A stretch of 64,000 bases of DNA from Nocardia vinacea NBRC 16497 (lineage in GTDB: Bacteria > Actinomycetota > Actinomycetes > Mycobacteriales > Mycobacteriaceae): the NCBI RefSeq assembly GCF_000308835.1, contig NZ_BAGN01000424.1, positions 18,957-82,956 on the forward strand. The letters run 5' to 3'. Below are positions 42,785-50,886 of this stretch, piece after piece; position 1 is the first letter of the stretch, and every line of letters starts with the position of its first letter. The translations under genes were made by a program, and so were the position numbers. Below the pieces are notes generated by a model. It did no database searches and had not been told where the DNA came from. It saw only the letters and a list, made by a program, of their open reading frames with translations.

Positions 42785-43749
42785 AATCACGAATCCTCGG
42801 TCCCGCACTGTCATTGAGCAGCATCGCTGCGGTAGCACTGCTCGCTCTTGCCTACCTCACATTCGACGTAGTCGGCGTCGACTGGTTTACCAGCTATTCC
42901 AAACTGACGATGACACTGACCAATTCGGGCAGCCTCGGTCCGGAATCACCGGTATTGCTGTCCGGGGTTCGCGTGGGGAAGGTCGTGTCCGTGCGCAACG
43001 GCGACGGCGGCGTCCAGGTCAGCATGCGAGTACGCGAGGATTACCACATCCCGGTGGCAAGCACGGTCAGCATCGAAAACCTCTCCGCGCTCGGCGAACC
43101 ACAGGTCCAATTCACACCCGTAAAGGACGCGGCCGCCCCGTATCTGCGCGACGGACAGCACATCGACACTCGGGCCATCCGGACGCCGACCTCGATACCC
43201 GAGGTGGCCCGGCAGGTGACCCATCTGATGGAACAGCTGGACCCGCAGGCGATCGGTGACCTCGTCGATACCTTCACCCGAGGACTGGCGGGCACCGAAG
43301 TGATCGTGCCGCAGCTGGCTCGATCCACCAGCCTGCTCGCCGCCACCCTGCTGTCCCGCACCGATGCCATACACAGCATGCTCATCGACCTGCAGGCGTT
43401 GGGCGCGGATATGGATTGGACCGGCCCGGCGATGAGCGCTGCCGCACCGGGCTGGAACCAGGTCGGAACATCGGCGGACAACCTTGCGCAATCCATCGAG
43501 AGACTCGTCCGGATCGGGCGGATGCCGGACATGTATGTCCAAGACACCGGCCTCATCCCGTTCTCCGCCGAATTCACCGACTACCTCGAGCAGATGGGTC
43601 CCGACATGGCGAAGCTGGTGCCGGTGCTCACTCCATTGACCACGCATGCCGCCGGGCAGCTGAGTCGCGTCGACCTCAGTGCGCTGATTTCGCAAGCACT
43701 CGCCGAAACCGGGGACGGCGCCTTGCGTTTGCAGATCAACGTCAAATAA
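42781..43749 (+). CDS. mceF: MceF subunit
   Basis: A 322-residue Mce protein beginning with TTG at 42781 in a TTGA overlap with MceE. Anchor LSSIAAVALLALAYLTFDVV at ~12-31, MlaD domain with PVLLSGVRVGKVVSVRNGDG, then tunnel helices with DYLEQMGPDMAKLVPVL near the end. It completes the A-F set, so the transporter is intact. Confidence 0.92.
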   Translation: MKSRILGPALSLSSIAAVALLALAYLTFDVVGVDWFTSYSKLTMTLTNSGSLGPESPVLLSGVRVGKVVSVRNGDGGVQVSMRVREDYHIPVASTVSIENLSALGEPQVQFTPVKDAAAPYLRDGQHIDTRAIRTPTSIPEVARQVTHLMEQLDPQAIGDLVDTFTRGLAGTEVIVPQLARSTSLLAATLLSRTDAIHSMLIDLQALGADMDWTGPAMSAAAPGWNQVGTSADNLAQSIERLVRIGRMPDMYVQDTGLIPFSAEFTDYLEQMGPDMAKLVPVLTPLTTHAAGQLSRVDLSALISQALAETGDGALRLQINVK

Positions 43750-43787
43750 CCGGCGAACAGATCGAAAACAACACCCCAGGAGCACAC

Positions 43788-44405
43788 ATGACCATCGATA
43801 CCAACGAACGAATCGACGAAGAAACGACAACTGACCGACCGGCACGGGCTGAGGACAACTCCGTAGCGACCGGGCGCGCATCGGGGACGGTGTCGATACG
43901 ACTGTCCGCCATCGCACTCGGAGCCGCGATTATCGCTCTGGTGGCGGCAACGGGCGTATTCGCCGCGCTGTGGCTTTCGGCTCGCGGTCAGCTCAGCGAC
44001 CGTGACGCCACCGCCGCGGCCGACCGCCGTGCCGAGCAAGTCGCCACGGATTACGCGGTCGGCGCCTCCACCATCAACTTTCAGGACTACAACGCGTGGA
44101 TCGCTAAGCTCAAGGCGAATACCAGCCCTCAGTTGGCGAATAAATTCGATGCCACCGCACCGAAACTGCAGGAAATCTTGGTGCCGTTGAAATGGTCCTC
44201 GACCGCAACACCGGTCAGTGCCGTGGTCACCTCGGAGACCGGCGGCGTATACAAGGTGAACGTCTTCCTGAATGTCAACTCCACCAACGCCCAGACTCCC
44301 GACGGAGGCCAAACGACGGTGACGTATAACGTCACCGTCGATTCGGGTGCGGGATGGAAGATTACCGATGTCGGCGGTATGGACGGCGCTCTACCGCTGA
44401 AATGA
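43788..44405 (+). CDS. Mce-associated membrane protein
   Basis: A 205-residue protein with a charged cytoplasmic leader, one membrane helix (IALGAAIIALVAATGVFAAL, ~residues 42-61) and an extracytoplasmic domain of the NTF2-like Mce-associated type (VNVFLNVNSTNAQ, GAGWKITDVGGMDG). Such proteins stabilise Mce complexes in mycobacteria. The ATG at 43788 has CCAGGAG 5-6 bases upstream. It is the last gene of the mce operon and is separated by only 2 bp from the stop of the convergent NmrA-like gene; no terminator is visible between them. Confidence 0.88.
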   Translation: MTIDTNERIDEETTTDRPARAEDNSVATGRASGTVSIRLSAIALGAAIIALVAATGVFAALWLSARGQLSDRDATAAADRRAEQVATDYAVGASTINFQDYNAWIAKLKANTSPQLANKFDATAPKLQEILVPLKWSSTATPVSAVVTSETGGVYKVNVFLNVNSTNAQTPDGGQTTVTYNVTVDSGAGWKITDVGGMDGALPLK

Positions 44406-44407
44406 GC

Positions 44408-45307
44408 CTATTTTTGCTGCTGGAAGAGACTGGTGAGATGCTCTTCCAGGGTCGTCATATGGAACGACGGCGCATAGGCTCCGACAGTATTCTCCGATGC
44501 GACGGAGCCATGGCTGTCCCAATAACGAACCAGGGGAATGATCGATGAGAGTCGGTGTCCACGCCAGCGGAAATAAGGAAGAGCGGCCAGAAAAAGGTAA
44601 TAGGTGGGGAACCGCGGCGACGCTTTGACCGTGCGGCCCGCCGCTGTCGTCAGCAATTGCTCGACCTCGTGGACGGCGTAACTTCGTGGTGCGACGAAGT
44701 CGATATCCCCATTCACCACACGATCCTTGCAGACCAACTCTTGCACGACGAACGGGGCCACGTCTTTTTGACTCACATAGCTGATGTGGCGCGACTTGTC
44801 GATAGGCAACAAGAACCTGCCCTTGTTGAGCAAATCCAGTCGCGGGTCGAAAACATCTTCCATATATGATCCGCATCGCAGCACGCTGTAGCCGATGCCA
44901 CTCGACGCCAACAAGCGTTCGACCTCGAACTTGGCGTCGAGAACACCGACTCCGGTGTTTCGGCCTGCTCCGAGCGCGGAGGTGTAGATCAGGTGCTTCA
45001 GCTTGGCCGCCTTGGCGCCGGCGATCACAGCGTTCGCGGCCTCGAACTCCGTTGACGGGTCATTCTGCCGCGCGATCGGTGTCAAGAAGAATGCCGCATC
45101 CGCGCCGTCGGCTGCCCGCGCGACATCGTCCGCGTTCATCATGCTGCCAGCGACGATCGTCGCTTCGGGATAGCGACGCGCAAGCGTATCGGCGTCGCGG
45201 GCGAGGAGACGGACCGAGACTCCTTGGGCCAGCAGGCCGCGTACGAAGACTTCGGCCACTTGGCCCGAACATCCGATCGCGGCAATGGTTTGGCTTGGCT
45301 CGTTCAA
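44408..45307 (-). CDS. NmrA-like NAD(P)-binding protein
   Basis: A 299-residue atypical SDR of the NmrA/isoflavone-reductase type. AAIGCSGQVAEVFVRGLLA (~residues 9-27) forms the Rossmann start, although its glycine motif is poor (GCSGQVA). LIYTSALG (~105) and the late YVSQKDVAPFVVQELV are family blocks. It may reduce a substrate or sense NADP. The start is TTG at 45307; the deleted cluster A copy has ATG at the same codon, and AAGGTGG lies upstream. The gene is convergent with the mce operon and near the SRPBCC gene, suggesting a lipid or aromatic substrate. Confidence 0.85.
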   Translation of the reverse strand: MNEPSQTIAAIGCSGQVAEVFVRGLLAQGVSVRLLARDADTLARRYPEATIVAGSMMNADDVARAADGADAAFFLTPIARQNDPSTEFEAANAVIAGAKAAKLKHLIYTSALGAGRNTGVGVLDAKFEVERLLASSGIGYSVLRCGSYMEDVFDPRLDLLNKGRFLLPIDKSRHISYVSQKDVAPFVVQELVCKDRVVNGDIDFVAPRSYAVHEVEQLLTTAAGRTVKASPRFPTYYLFLAALPYFRWRGHRLSSIIPLVRYWDSHGSVASENTVGAYAPSFHMTTLEEHLTSLFQQQK

Positions 45308-45384
45308 TCGAACCACCTTTCCGGTATGACCGAATCTGTCCCGAACCGCGGGCCATAAACGGCGCGCGGTGCGGTTGACAGATA

Positions 45385-45816
45385 TCAGGCGACGAGCCCC
45401 TGAGCCTTCTTCAGCGATTTGTCCAGGGCGCCGACGAGCGAGTTCTTGAAGACCCCGCCCATGGGACCGTCGATCATCCCGCCGTCGATACTGGCTGTTA
45501 ACTCGACCGTGGTGGTCTCGGCCTCGCTTCGCAGGCTGATGGCGAGTGCCAGTTTGACGCCCGCCCTTGTGGTTCCGCCCATGGCGATCGAGCGCGGCGC
45601 GTCGACATTCTCGAAAGTCCAGTCGATGGTGACCGGCATGTTCATCACGCTCGCGCTTGCGGTAGCGGTGTCTCCACTGGCGAGCTGGGCTGGGACGGCG
45701 CTCTTCCACGACTTGTGAATCACAAGCCAATCGCCCCAGCGCGACGGATCGCCGACGACCTTCCAGACCTCGTCGGGACTGGCCTTGTAGCTGGCGCTGG
45801 TTTGCACGGTACGCAC
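45385..45816 (-). CDS. SRPBCC family protein, cluster B
   Basis: A 143-residue paralogue of the protein at 967-1404, with DEVWKVVGDPSRWGDW and GGVFKNSLVGALDKSLKK conserved. The GTG at 45816 has AGGAG 6-7 bases upstream. It probably shares a transcript with the NmrA-like gene 77 bp downstream. A perfect 25-bp palindrome of the second type lies 73 bp before its start. Role: a hydrophobic-ligand binding or cyclase-type protein; the sequence does not say which. Confidence 0.87.
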   Translation of the reverse strand: MRTVQTSASYKASPDEVWKVVGDPSRWGDWLVIHKSWKSAVPAQLASGDTATASASVMNMPVTIDWTFENVDAPRSIAMGGTTRAGVKLALAISLRSEAETTTVELTASIDGGMIDGPMGGVFKNSLVGALDKSLKKAQGLVA

Positions 45817-45888
45817 GCGATTCTCCTGTTCTCGGCACACTCGCGATCTCGCGCACGACGGCTGTCGCCGCGCGGAGTCCGCGTATCT

Positions 45889-45913
45889 AATTCGGATACA
45901 GCGTATCCGAATT
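45889..45913. promoter_or_regulatory. Perfect second-type palindrome upstream of SRPBCC-B
   Basis: AATTCGGATAC (45889-45899), AGC, GTATCCGAATT (45903-45913): 11-bp arms without mismatch. It lies between the SRPBCC start and the TetR2-B stop. Related copies lie at 1476 and 34922. A TetR-type operator of a second regulator is the simplest reading. Confidence 0.65.
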
Positions 45914-45958
45914 AATTCCGGGCGCCAAGATGGACCGAAGCAGCGGCATCCGAACGAA

Positions 45959-46687
45959 TCAGGTGGGGTCCACCCCGTCGGCCGCCGCGTCGTGCAGCGG
46001 CACGAGGCCTGCGACGAGCAGTTGCAGGCCGAAGCGGAATTCGTTTTCCAGGGTTTGCCTCGGCAGGCAATCGGCGACGGCGATCGTGGCGGGGAATCGC
46101 GCTGGATCGAGTTGGCGGTAGAGCGCGGTGAGTGGGGTGGGGTCGATGTTGGCTTCGGTGTCGTGGCCTTGGAGCTGGGCGGCGAAGCCGATGGCATAGC
46201 GGGCAATGGTGGCGTAGACGAGTGCCGCGGACTTCGGGGGGAAGCCGTTGGCGAGCAGTAGGGCCAGGACTCGCTCGCGCAATATGAGCGAATTGGGTCC
46301 GATCGGCACCTGCTCGATGAGCAGGGGCGCGATCCCGCGGTGACGGTGCAGGACCGCGAAGATGACCTCTGCGGCGGTGATGCATGCGCGCTGCCAATCG
46401 TCATCGGGCGCGTTGTCGTCGATTTCGATCTGGCCGAGGACCGAGTCGACCACGTGGGCGATGAGTTCGGCGCGGTTGGCGACTGCTCGGTAGAGCACGG
46501 CGGTGCCCGTTTCGAGGCGTTGGGCAAGTGTGCGCATCGACAGCGCGTCGGCACCTTCCTCGTCGACAATGCGCAGCGCGGTCGTCACGATCCGGTCGAA
46601 GGGGACCCGTGGGCGGCCGGGGGAGCGGCGTGCCGGGGTCTCGGCGGCGTCTGAATCGGCGGTGGTCACACTCGCATTGTTGCGCAT
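45959..46687 (-). CDS. TetR family regulator TetR2-B
   Basis: A 242-residue paralogue of TetR2-A (1552-2277), highly similar throughout, with RSPGRPRVPFDRIV and GTAVLYRAVANRAELIAH in the DNA-binding domain. The conserved ATG at 46687 is used here. A GTG at 46702, six bases after a consensus TATAAT, is an alternative and would give a leaderless transcript, but cluster A has CTG there. Divergent from hydrolase operon B across two palindromic operators. Confidence 0.88.
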   Translation of the reverse strand: MRNNASVTTADSDAAETPARRSPGRPRVPFDRIVTTALRIVDEEGADALSMRTLAQRLETGTAVLYRAVANRAELIAHVVDSVLGQIEIDDNAPDDDWQRACITAAEVIFAVLHRHRGIAPLLIEQVPIGPNSLILRERVLALLLANGFPPKSAALVYATIARYAIGFAAQLQGHDTEANIDPTPLTALYRQLDPARFPATIAVADCLPRQTLENEFRFGLQLLVAGLVPLHDAAADGVDPT

Positions 46688-46713
46688 CGACGGTCTGGAC
46701 ACGTGATCATTAT

Positions 46714-46738
46714 ATAGTGGTCACATTGTTGCCATTAT
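46714..46738. promoter_or_regulatory. Distal palindromic operator, hydrolase operon B
   Basis: Arms ATAGTGG and CCATTAT with centre ACATTGT, 43 bp from the proximal copy. It covers the region just upstream of a TATAAT pointing toward TetR2-B, so it may also repress that gene. Confidence 0.75.
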
Positions 46739-46741
46739 CAC

Positions 46742-46782
46742 TTGACCTGGGGTCATGTACCGGCAACACTGTAACCATTATG
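46742..46782 (+). promoter_or_regulatory. Hydrolase operon B promoter and proximal operator on the start codon
   Basis: TTGACC (46742-46747), 9 bp, palindrome 46757-46781 identical to the cluster A copy at 2348-2372, ending on the ATG at 46780. Identity of this element, while the region around it has diverged, suggests selection. Confidence 0.78.
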
Positions 46783-47634
46783 AGTAGACGAGCAGCCGCC
46801 GATGATTACATCGATCCTGATTCGCGCTTCGCGATCGTCGAGGGCCGTAACCTCCATTACAAGCGGGCCGGGACGGGGCCTGCGGTGTTGCTTCTGCACG
46901 GCAGCGGCTCCTCGCTGCACTGCTTCGACGAGGTGGCCGCGGCGTTGTCGTCGTCGTTCGATGTGATTCGCCCGGACCTGCCCGGCTTCGGGCTCACGGG
47001 TCCGCGCGCCGACCGGGACTACCGGATACAGACATACGCCGAGACGGTTGCCGCGTTCTTGGACGCCATCGGGGTCTCCATGGCGTCGGTGGTCGGCAAT
47101 TCCCTCGGTGGCAATATCGCCTGGAACTTCGCGCTGGATCATCCGCAGCGGGTGGATCGGCTGGTGTTGATCAATGCCACCGGTTACCCGGGCAAGTCGT
47201 TGCCGTTGGCGCTGCGCCTGGCGCGTAACCCGATCGGTCGGGTGTTGATGCGGAATTTGGCGTCTCGCTCGGCCACCGAACGCAATCTGCGCTCGGCGGT
47301 CGGGTCGCGCCCTTCGGTGGTGGACGACGCGATGGTCGACCGGGTGCACGCGATGCTGACCCGGCCCGGCAACCAAGAGGCGTTCATCGACTTCGCCAAC
47401 ACCGACCAGATCGACCGCACCGCCGAGATTCCCGCCATCGCAGCGCCGACGCTGGTGCTGCGCAGCGCGTCCGTCGACGGACAGCATTTCACGCGCGATA
47501 TCCCGGGCAGCCTCGAACGAGTTCACTCGTCCGGCGGCCACCTGCTCCCCGACGAAGATCCGGAATGGGTGGCCAGCGCGGTGCTGAACTTCTTGACCGC
47601 CGAGGCGAACTCGCCGAAGAAGGGAAAGTCATGA
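46780..47634 (+). CDS. Alpha/beta hydrolase Hyd1-B
   Basis: A 284-residue paralogue of Hyd1-A (2371), equal in length, with HGSGSS, GNSLGGN and SGGHLLPDEDP conserved, so the serine-histidine machinery is intact in both copies. Differences cluster at residues ~90-105 (FLDAIGVSMAS versus FLIFLGVANAS) and in the cap region, which might tune substrate choice. Predicted leaderless start at 46780; the stop overlaps Hyd2-B (ATGA). Confidence 0.9.
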   Translation: MSRRAAADDYIDPDSRFAIVEGRNLHYKRAGTGPAVLLLHGSGSSLHCFDEVAAALSSSFDVIRPDLPGFGLTGPRADRDYRIQTYAETVAAFLDAIGVSMASVVGNSLGGNIAWNFALDHPQRVDRLVLINATGYPGKSLPLALRLARNPIGRVLMRNLASRSATERNLRSAVGSRPSVVDDAMVDRVHAMLTRPGNQEAFIDFANTDQIDRTAEIPAIAAPTLVLRSASVDGQHFTRDIPGSLERVHSSGGHLLPDEDPEWVASAVLNFLTAEANSPKKGKS

Positions 47635-48527
47635 AGTACTTCGTGGTGCCCGGCGAAACCCGCCACCTGGACCAGGCCACACGTGCCGAGTTGCGCGGTG
47701 ACTTCATCGAATGCGGCGACGGGATAACGCATTACGAGATGGCCGGGCCCGAGGGCGGAGAGGTCGTCGTGTTCGCGGGTAGCCTGACCACCCCGCTGTT
47801 CTACTGGGATCAACTCGCCGGTGAGCTGCATTCGCGCGGATTCCGCACCGTTGCCTACAGTCCGTACGGACGCGGCTATTCCGATCGCGTACGGGCGACC
47901 TACGATGAGGCCCTGTTCGTGCGGCAAATCGCTGATCTGACCCAGCGTCTGGATCTGGCCGAACCCTTCCACCTCGTCGGAGCTTCAATGGGTGCGTTGG
48001 TGTCGATGGCTTTCGCTCAACAGCACACCGACCGGATCGCCACCTTTACCTTGGCCGGCCCCGCCGGGCTGCAGTCCGCGCCCGCCTTCGTCCCCTTGCT
48101 GCGCCAGGAGATGTTGGGAACCTTTCTGGCAAAGAAGCTGGGTAGCAAAATGCTCGACCGGCACCTGTCCCACAATGTCCGGGATCCGCAGCAGTCCGCG
48201 GCGCTCACGGCGATGGTGCGGGAGTGTTATCAGTTCGAAGGCTCGGTCTACGCCTTGGCCGCAACGATCGCCTCCTTCCCGCTGGGCGGTCGTCAGGACC
48301 TCTACCGGCGAACCGGGACACTTCCGTTCCCGAAGTTGTTGCTGTGGGGCGACGAAGATCAAGTCACCCCGATCACGAGCTTCGACGAGGTGCGCCAGTT
48401 CTTGGCGCCCGTGGAGTCGCACATTATCTCGCCGTGCGGGCACATGGTCCCCTACGAGGAGCCCGCCCGGATGAGTCTGCTGTTCACCGCGTTTGCCGAA
48501 GCTGCCAGGAAAGAGTCGTCACGATGA
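47631..48527 (+). CDS. Alpha/beta hydrolase Hyd2-B
   Basis: A 298-residue paralogue of Hyd2-A. The nucleophile elbow reads GASMGA in place of GTSLGA; WGDEDQVTP and CGHMVPYEEP are identical. Coupled at both ends by four-base overlaps with Hyd1-B and FMO-B. Expected to hydrolyse an ester or C-C bond next to the monooxygenase step. Confidence 0.9.
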   Translation: MKYFVVPGETRHLDQATRAELRGDFIECGDGITHYEMAGPEGGEVVVFAGSLTTPLFYWDQLAGELHSRGFRTVAYSPYGRGYSDRVRATYDEALFVRQIADLTQRLDLAEPFHLVGASMGALVSMAFAQQHTDRIATFTLAGPAGLQSAPAFVPLLRQEMLGTFLAKKLGSKMLDRHLSHNVRDPQQSAALTAMVRECYQFEGSVYALAATIASFPLGGRQDLYRRTGTLPFPKLLLWGDEDQVTPITSFDEVRQFLAPVESHIISPCGHMVPYEEPARMSLLFTAFAEAARKESSR

Positions 48528-50104
48528 AGACCAAGACCGAACTGACCGACGTCCTGGTCGTCGGCGGCGGGCCGACCGGCACCGCCTTGGCGATCGATCT
48601 GACCCGCCGCGGACTGGCGGTGCGGATCATCGACAAAGCCGCGAAGTCGTTCGACGGTTCACGCGCCAAGGGAATCCAGCCGCGCAGCCTGGAAGTGCTC
48701 GAGGATCTGGGCGTCCTCGAGGACATCCGCGCAGGCGGAGGGGAGTATCCTCTGCTGGGCATTCATGCGGGTCCGCTGACGATTCCGTGGCATATGGTCT
48801 CCCGCAACGAGCTGACATCCGATGTGCCGCACCCGAATACGTGGTTGATTCCCCAGTTCCGCACGGATGCCGCGCTGCGCGCCGGACTGCGACGGCTGGG
48901 CGTGTCGGTCGAATCGAAACGTGAATTGGTCGGATTCGAGCAACACCGGGATGCGGTCGTGGCGACGGTCGCCGGTGGCGACGGTGTCGAAGAGATCGGC
49001 GCTCGCTACCTCGTCGGCGCGGATGGTGGGGCGAGCACGGTCCGCAAAACAGCGGACATCGGCTTCGAGGGCTCGACGGACGAATCGGATCGGATGATCA
49101 TCGTCGACGCCGTGGTGGACGGTCTTTCCCGGGATCGCTGGCACGTGTGGCCGCGTCCGGGCGGCCGGTTCGTCGGTGCGTGCCCGCTGCCGCACTCCGA
49201 TGTCTTTCAGGTGATGATCCGTCTGCAACCGGGTGAGGAACCCGCTCTCGACGAGGACAGCCTGAACGCGCGCATCCGCAAACAGACCGGCGACGACCGC
49301 CTGCGCTTGTCGCGCATCGGCTGGACATCGGTATTCCGCCCCAACATTCGCCTGGCGGAACGGTACCGGGCAGGGCGGGTATTCATCGCCGGTGACGCCG
49401 CTCATGTCCATCCCCCCGCGGGCGCGCAAGGACTCAATACCGGTTTGCAGGATGCTTACAACCTGGGCTGGAAGCTGGGCCAGGTGCTCGCGGGTGCGCC
49501 GGACAGTCTGCTCGACACCTACGAGGCCGAGCGGCAGCCGATCGCGGCCGGGGTTTTGGGGTTGGCGACCAAGAAGTACGAGGGCCTGGCCAAACTCGAC
49601 CCGTCGTCGATCAAACGCGGCGACGACGAACGCCAGCTCGGCCTGCACTACCGCGGCGGCCCGCTGGTCACGGCCGATGCCGAACAAACCGGAACGCTGC
49701 GAGTCGGCGACCGCGCACCGGACGCGAAACTGCTGAACGCGGCCGGGGGAGCGCAGCGCCTGTTCGACCTCTTTTCCGGACCGCATTTCACCGCAATCGG
49801 CTATGGTCCCGCGGCCGCCGAGGAACTGGCCGCATTGACGTGGCCGTCGGCGGGCGCGGGACTGAAAAAGGTCGCCATCAATGGCGGTGAGCAGGTGGAC
49901 GCCGATGTCGTGCTCGTCGACATCACCGATTCCTTCGCTCAGATCTACGGCGTGGCCGACTCCGCACTCCTGTTGATCCGCCCCGACGGCTACATCGCCT
50001 CCATCGCCACCACCGACATGGCTCGGGCAACCCTGGCACACGCCACCGCGATGACCCCAGCCGTCGATGCCCCCGCCGTACCCAATGTCGGGGGAAAAGG
50101 GTGA
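48524..50104 (+). CDS. FAD-dependent aromatic monooxygenase FMO-B
   Basis: A 526-residue paralogue of FMO-A (4115). VVGGGPTGTALAIDLTRRG, YLVGADGGASTVR and IAGDAAHVHPPAGAQGLN give the complete FAD site, with the thioredoxin-like domain at the end. The central region and the GD motif are almost identical to FMO-A, while the last ~100 residues differ more. Ring hydroxylation is expected. Its stop overlaps a conserved short ORF (GTGA). Confidence 0.92.
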   Translation: MKTKTELTDVLVVGGGPTGTALAIDLTRRGLAVRIIDKAAKSFDGSRAKGIQPRSLEVLEDLGVLEDIRAGGGEYPLLGIHAGPLTIPWHMVSRNELTSDVPHPNTWLIPQFRTDAALRAGLRRLGVSVESKRELVGFEQHRDAVVATVAGGDGVEEIGARYLVGADGGASTVRKTADIGFEGSTDESDRMIIVDAVVDGLSRDRWHVWPRPGGRFVGACPLPHSDVFQVMIRLQPGEEPALDEDSLNARIRKQTGDDRLRLSRIGWTSVFRPNIRLAERYRAGRVFIAGDAAHVHPPAGAQGLNTGLQDAYNLGWKLGQVLAGAPDSLLDTYEAERQPIAAGVLGLATKKYEGLAKLDPSSIKRGDDERQLGLHYRGGPLVTADAEQTGTLRVGDRAPDAKLLNAAGGAQRLFDLFSGPHFTAIGYGPAAAEELAALTWPSAGAGLKKVAINGGEQVDADVVLVDITDSFAQIYGVADSALLLIRPDGYIASIATTDMARATLAHATAMTPAVDAPAVPNVGGKG

Positions 50105-50202
50105 ATCTCGACAACGTCCTGCGTGGAACGGCTGCGTCGCGACCCGACGAGCTCCGTACACCGAATGCTCGAAGAAGATCAGGCTGCCGTCAGCGCCGCT
50201 GA
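50101..50202 (+). CDS. Conserved short ORF overlapping the FMO-B stop (33 aa)
   Basis: The GTG at 50101 overlaps the FMO-B stop as in cluster A (5698). The 33-residue basic product shares VLRGT, ELR and RSGCR with the 34-residue cluster A product. Function unknown; see 5698 for the alternative reading as a truncated gene. Confidence 0.5.
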   Translation: MNLDNVLRGTAASRPDELRTPNARRRSGCRQRR

Positions 50203-50228
50203 GGGCGTTCTACCAGTTTGGAAATGCG

Positions 50229-50453
50229 ATGTGGCATCTGATGGTCGATTTCGGTATCGGTTCACCATTGCATTTCGTTGCCTCCTACGAGGCGGCTGTG
50301 ACGTTCGCGCGGGAGGCCATCGAAGGGGGCTGGGCTCGGGCCGTCGCGGTCGATGATCGAGTGGACCAGAGCTATCCCGTTATGCCGTGCCAATGCCTAT
50401 TTTCGGCGCCGAGTGGGCCGGATCCCGCGTACACGTTCAAAAACGCCGGTTGA
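50229..50453 (+). CDS. Conserved small protein (74 aa), cluster B operon end
   Basis: Paralogue of the 69-residue protein at 5828. The first ~60 residues (MWHLMVDFGIGSPLHFVAS to MPCQCLFS) are nearly unchanged, while the tails differ completely. GGAAATG precedes the start. Its stop codon lies inside the left arm of the hairpin at 50443. Unknown function; the sharp limit of conservation defines the functional core. Confidence 0.65.
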   Translation: MWHLMVDFGIGSPLHFVASYEAAVTFAREAIEGGWARAVAVDDRVDQSYPVMPCQCLFSAPSGPDPAYTFKNAG

Positions 50454-50496
50454 CGGCTGCCCGGGGGGACACCAGGGCAGCCGTCAACCGGCGTTG
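50443..50496. terminator. Very long perfect hairpin ending hydrolase operon B
   Basis: A 21-bp perfect stem: the left arm at 50443-50463 begins AACGCCGGTTGACGG, the right arm at 50476-50496 ends CCGTCAACCGGCGTT, with a 12-base loop. The left arm overlaps the last codons of the small protein gene. The cluster A counterpart (6049-6077) is much weaker, so the stem has been built or lost since duplication. Confidence 0.8.
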
Positions 50497-50498
50497 TT

Positions 50499-50557
50499 CA
50501 ATGCGAGCGTCGGCGATGCTCGGCCAGACTGTCCAGCCCGAAATTCGAACGCGGGTT
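50499..50557 (-). pseudogene. 3' stub of a DUF3500 gene
   Basis: The last ~19 codons of the cluster A DUF3500 gene (6093 onward) are present on the minus strand with its stop codon, ending FGLDSLAEHRRRSH. Homology stops at 50557, where LysR sequence begins on the other strand. The region between, DUF3500 to LysR in cluster A, is deleted here. Confidence 0.85.
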
Positions 50558-50559
50558 AG

Positions 50560-50859
50560 ATGAGTGAAATCGCAGACCGGGGTGGCCACCAGCCTCGGAT
50601 TCACCCCTCGTACCGGGCAAGTGACCGCAGCCCTGCTGTTCGCGATGGAAGGCCTCGGTGTAGCCCTTGTGCCCAACAATGTCGTGCCCGGCGGCTGGAT
50701 ACAGCACACCAGACGGATCGGCCCCGGGGCCTACCGCGAGATCGTCGCCTACAGCCGCAGCGCGCCGACCAACTGGCCCAACGGTACCGGGACTTACTCG
50801 TCTCCCTCGAGCTTCCGCTCACCGCGGCGACGGATCTTCCGGCAGATGCGCTGCGCTGT
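50560..50859 (+). pseudogene. 3' third of a LysR gene, decayed
   Basis: DNA nearly identical to 10978-11289 of the cluster A LysR gene, starting at its MSEIADR codons. It has a 12-base in-frame deletion, a one-base deletion that breaks the frame near SRSAPT, and a changed stop codon. No helix-turn-helix remains. The region 50454-50886 contains only this, the DUF3500 stub and the hairpin. Confidence 0.85.
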
Positions 50860-50886
50860 CATCGGCCACGGTTCGTGCGCGCGAGA

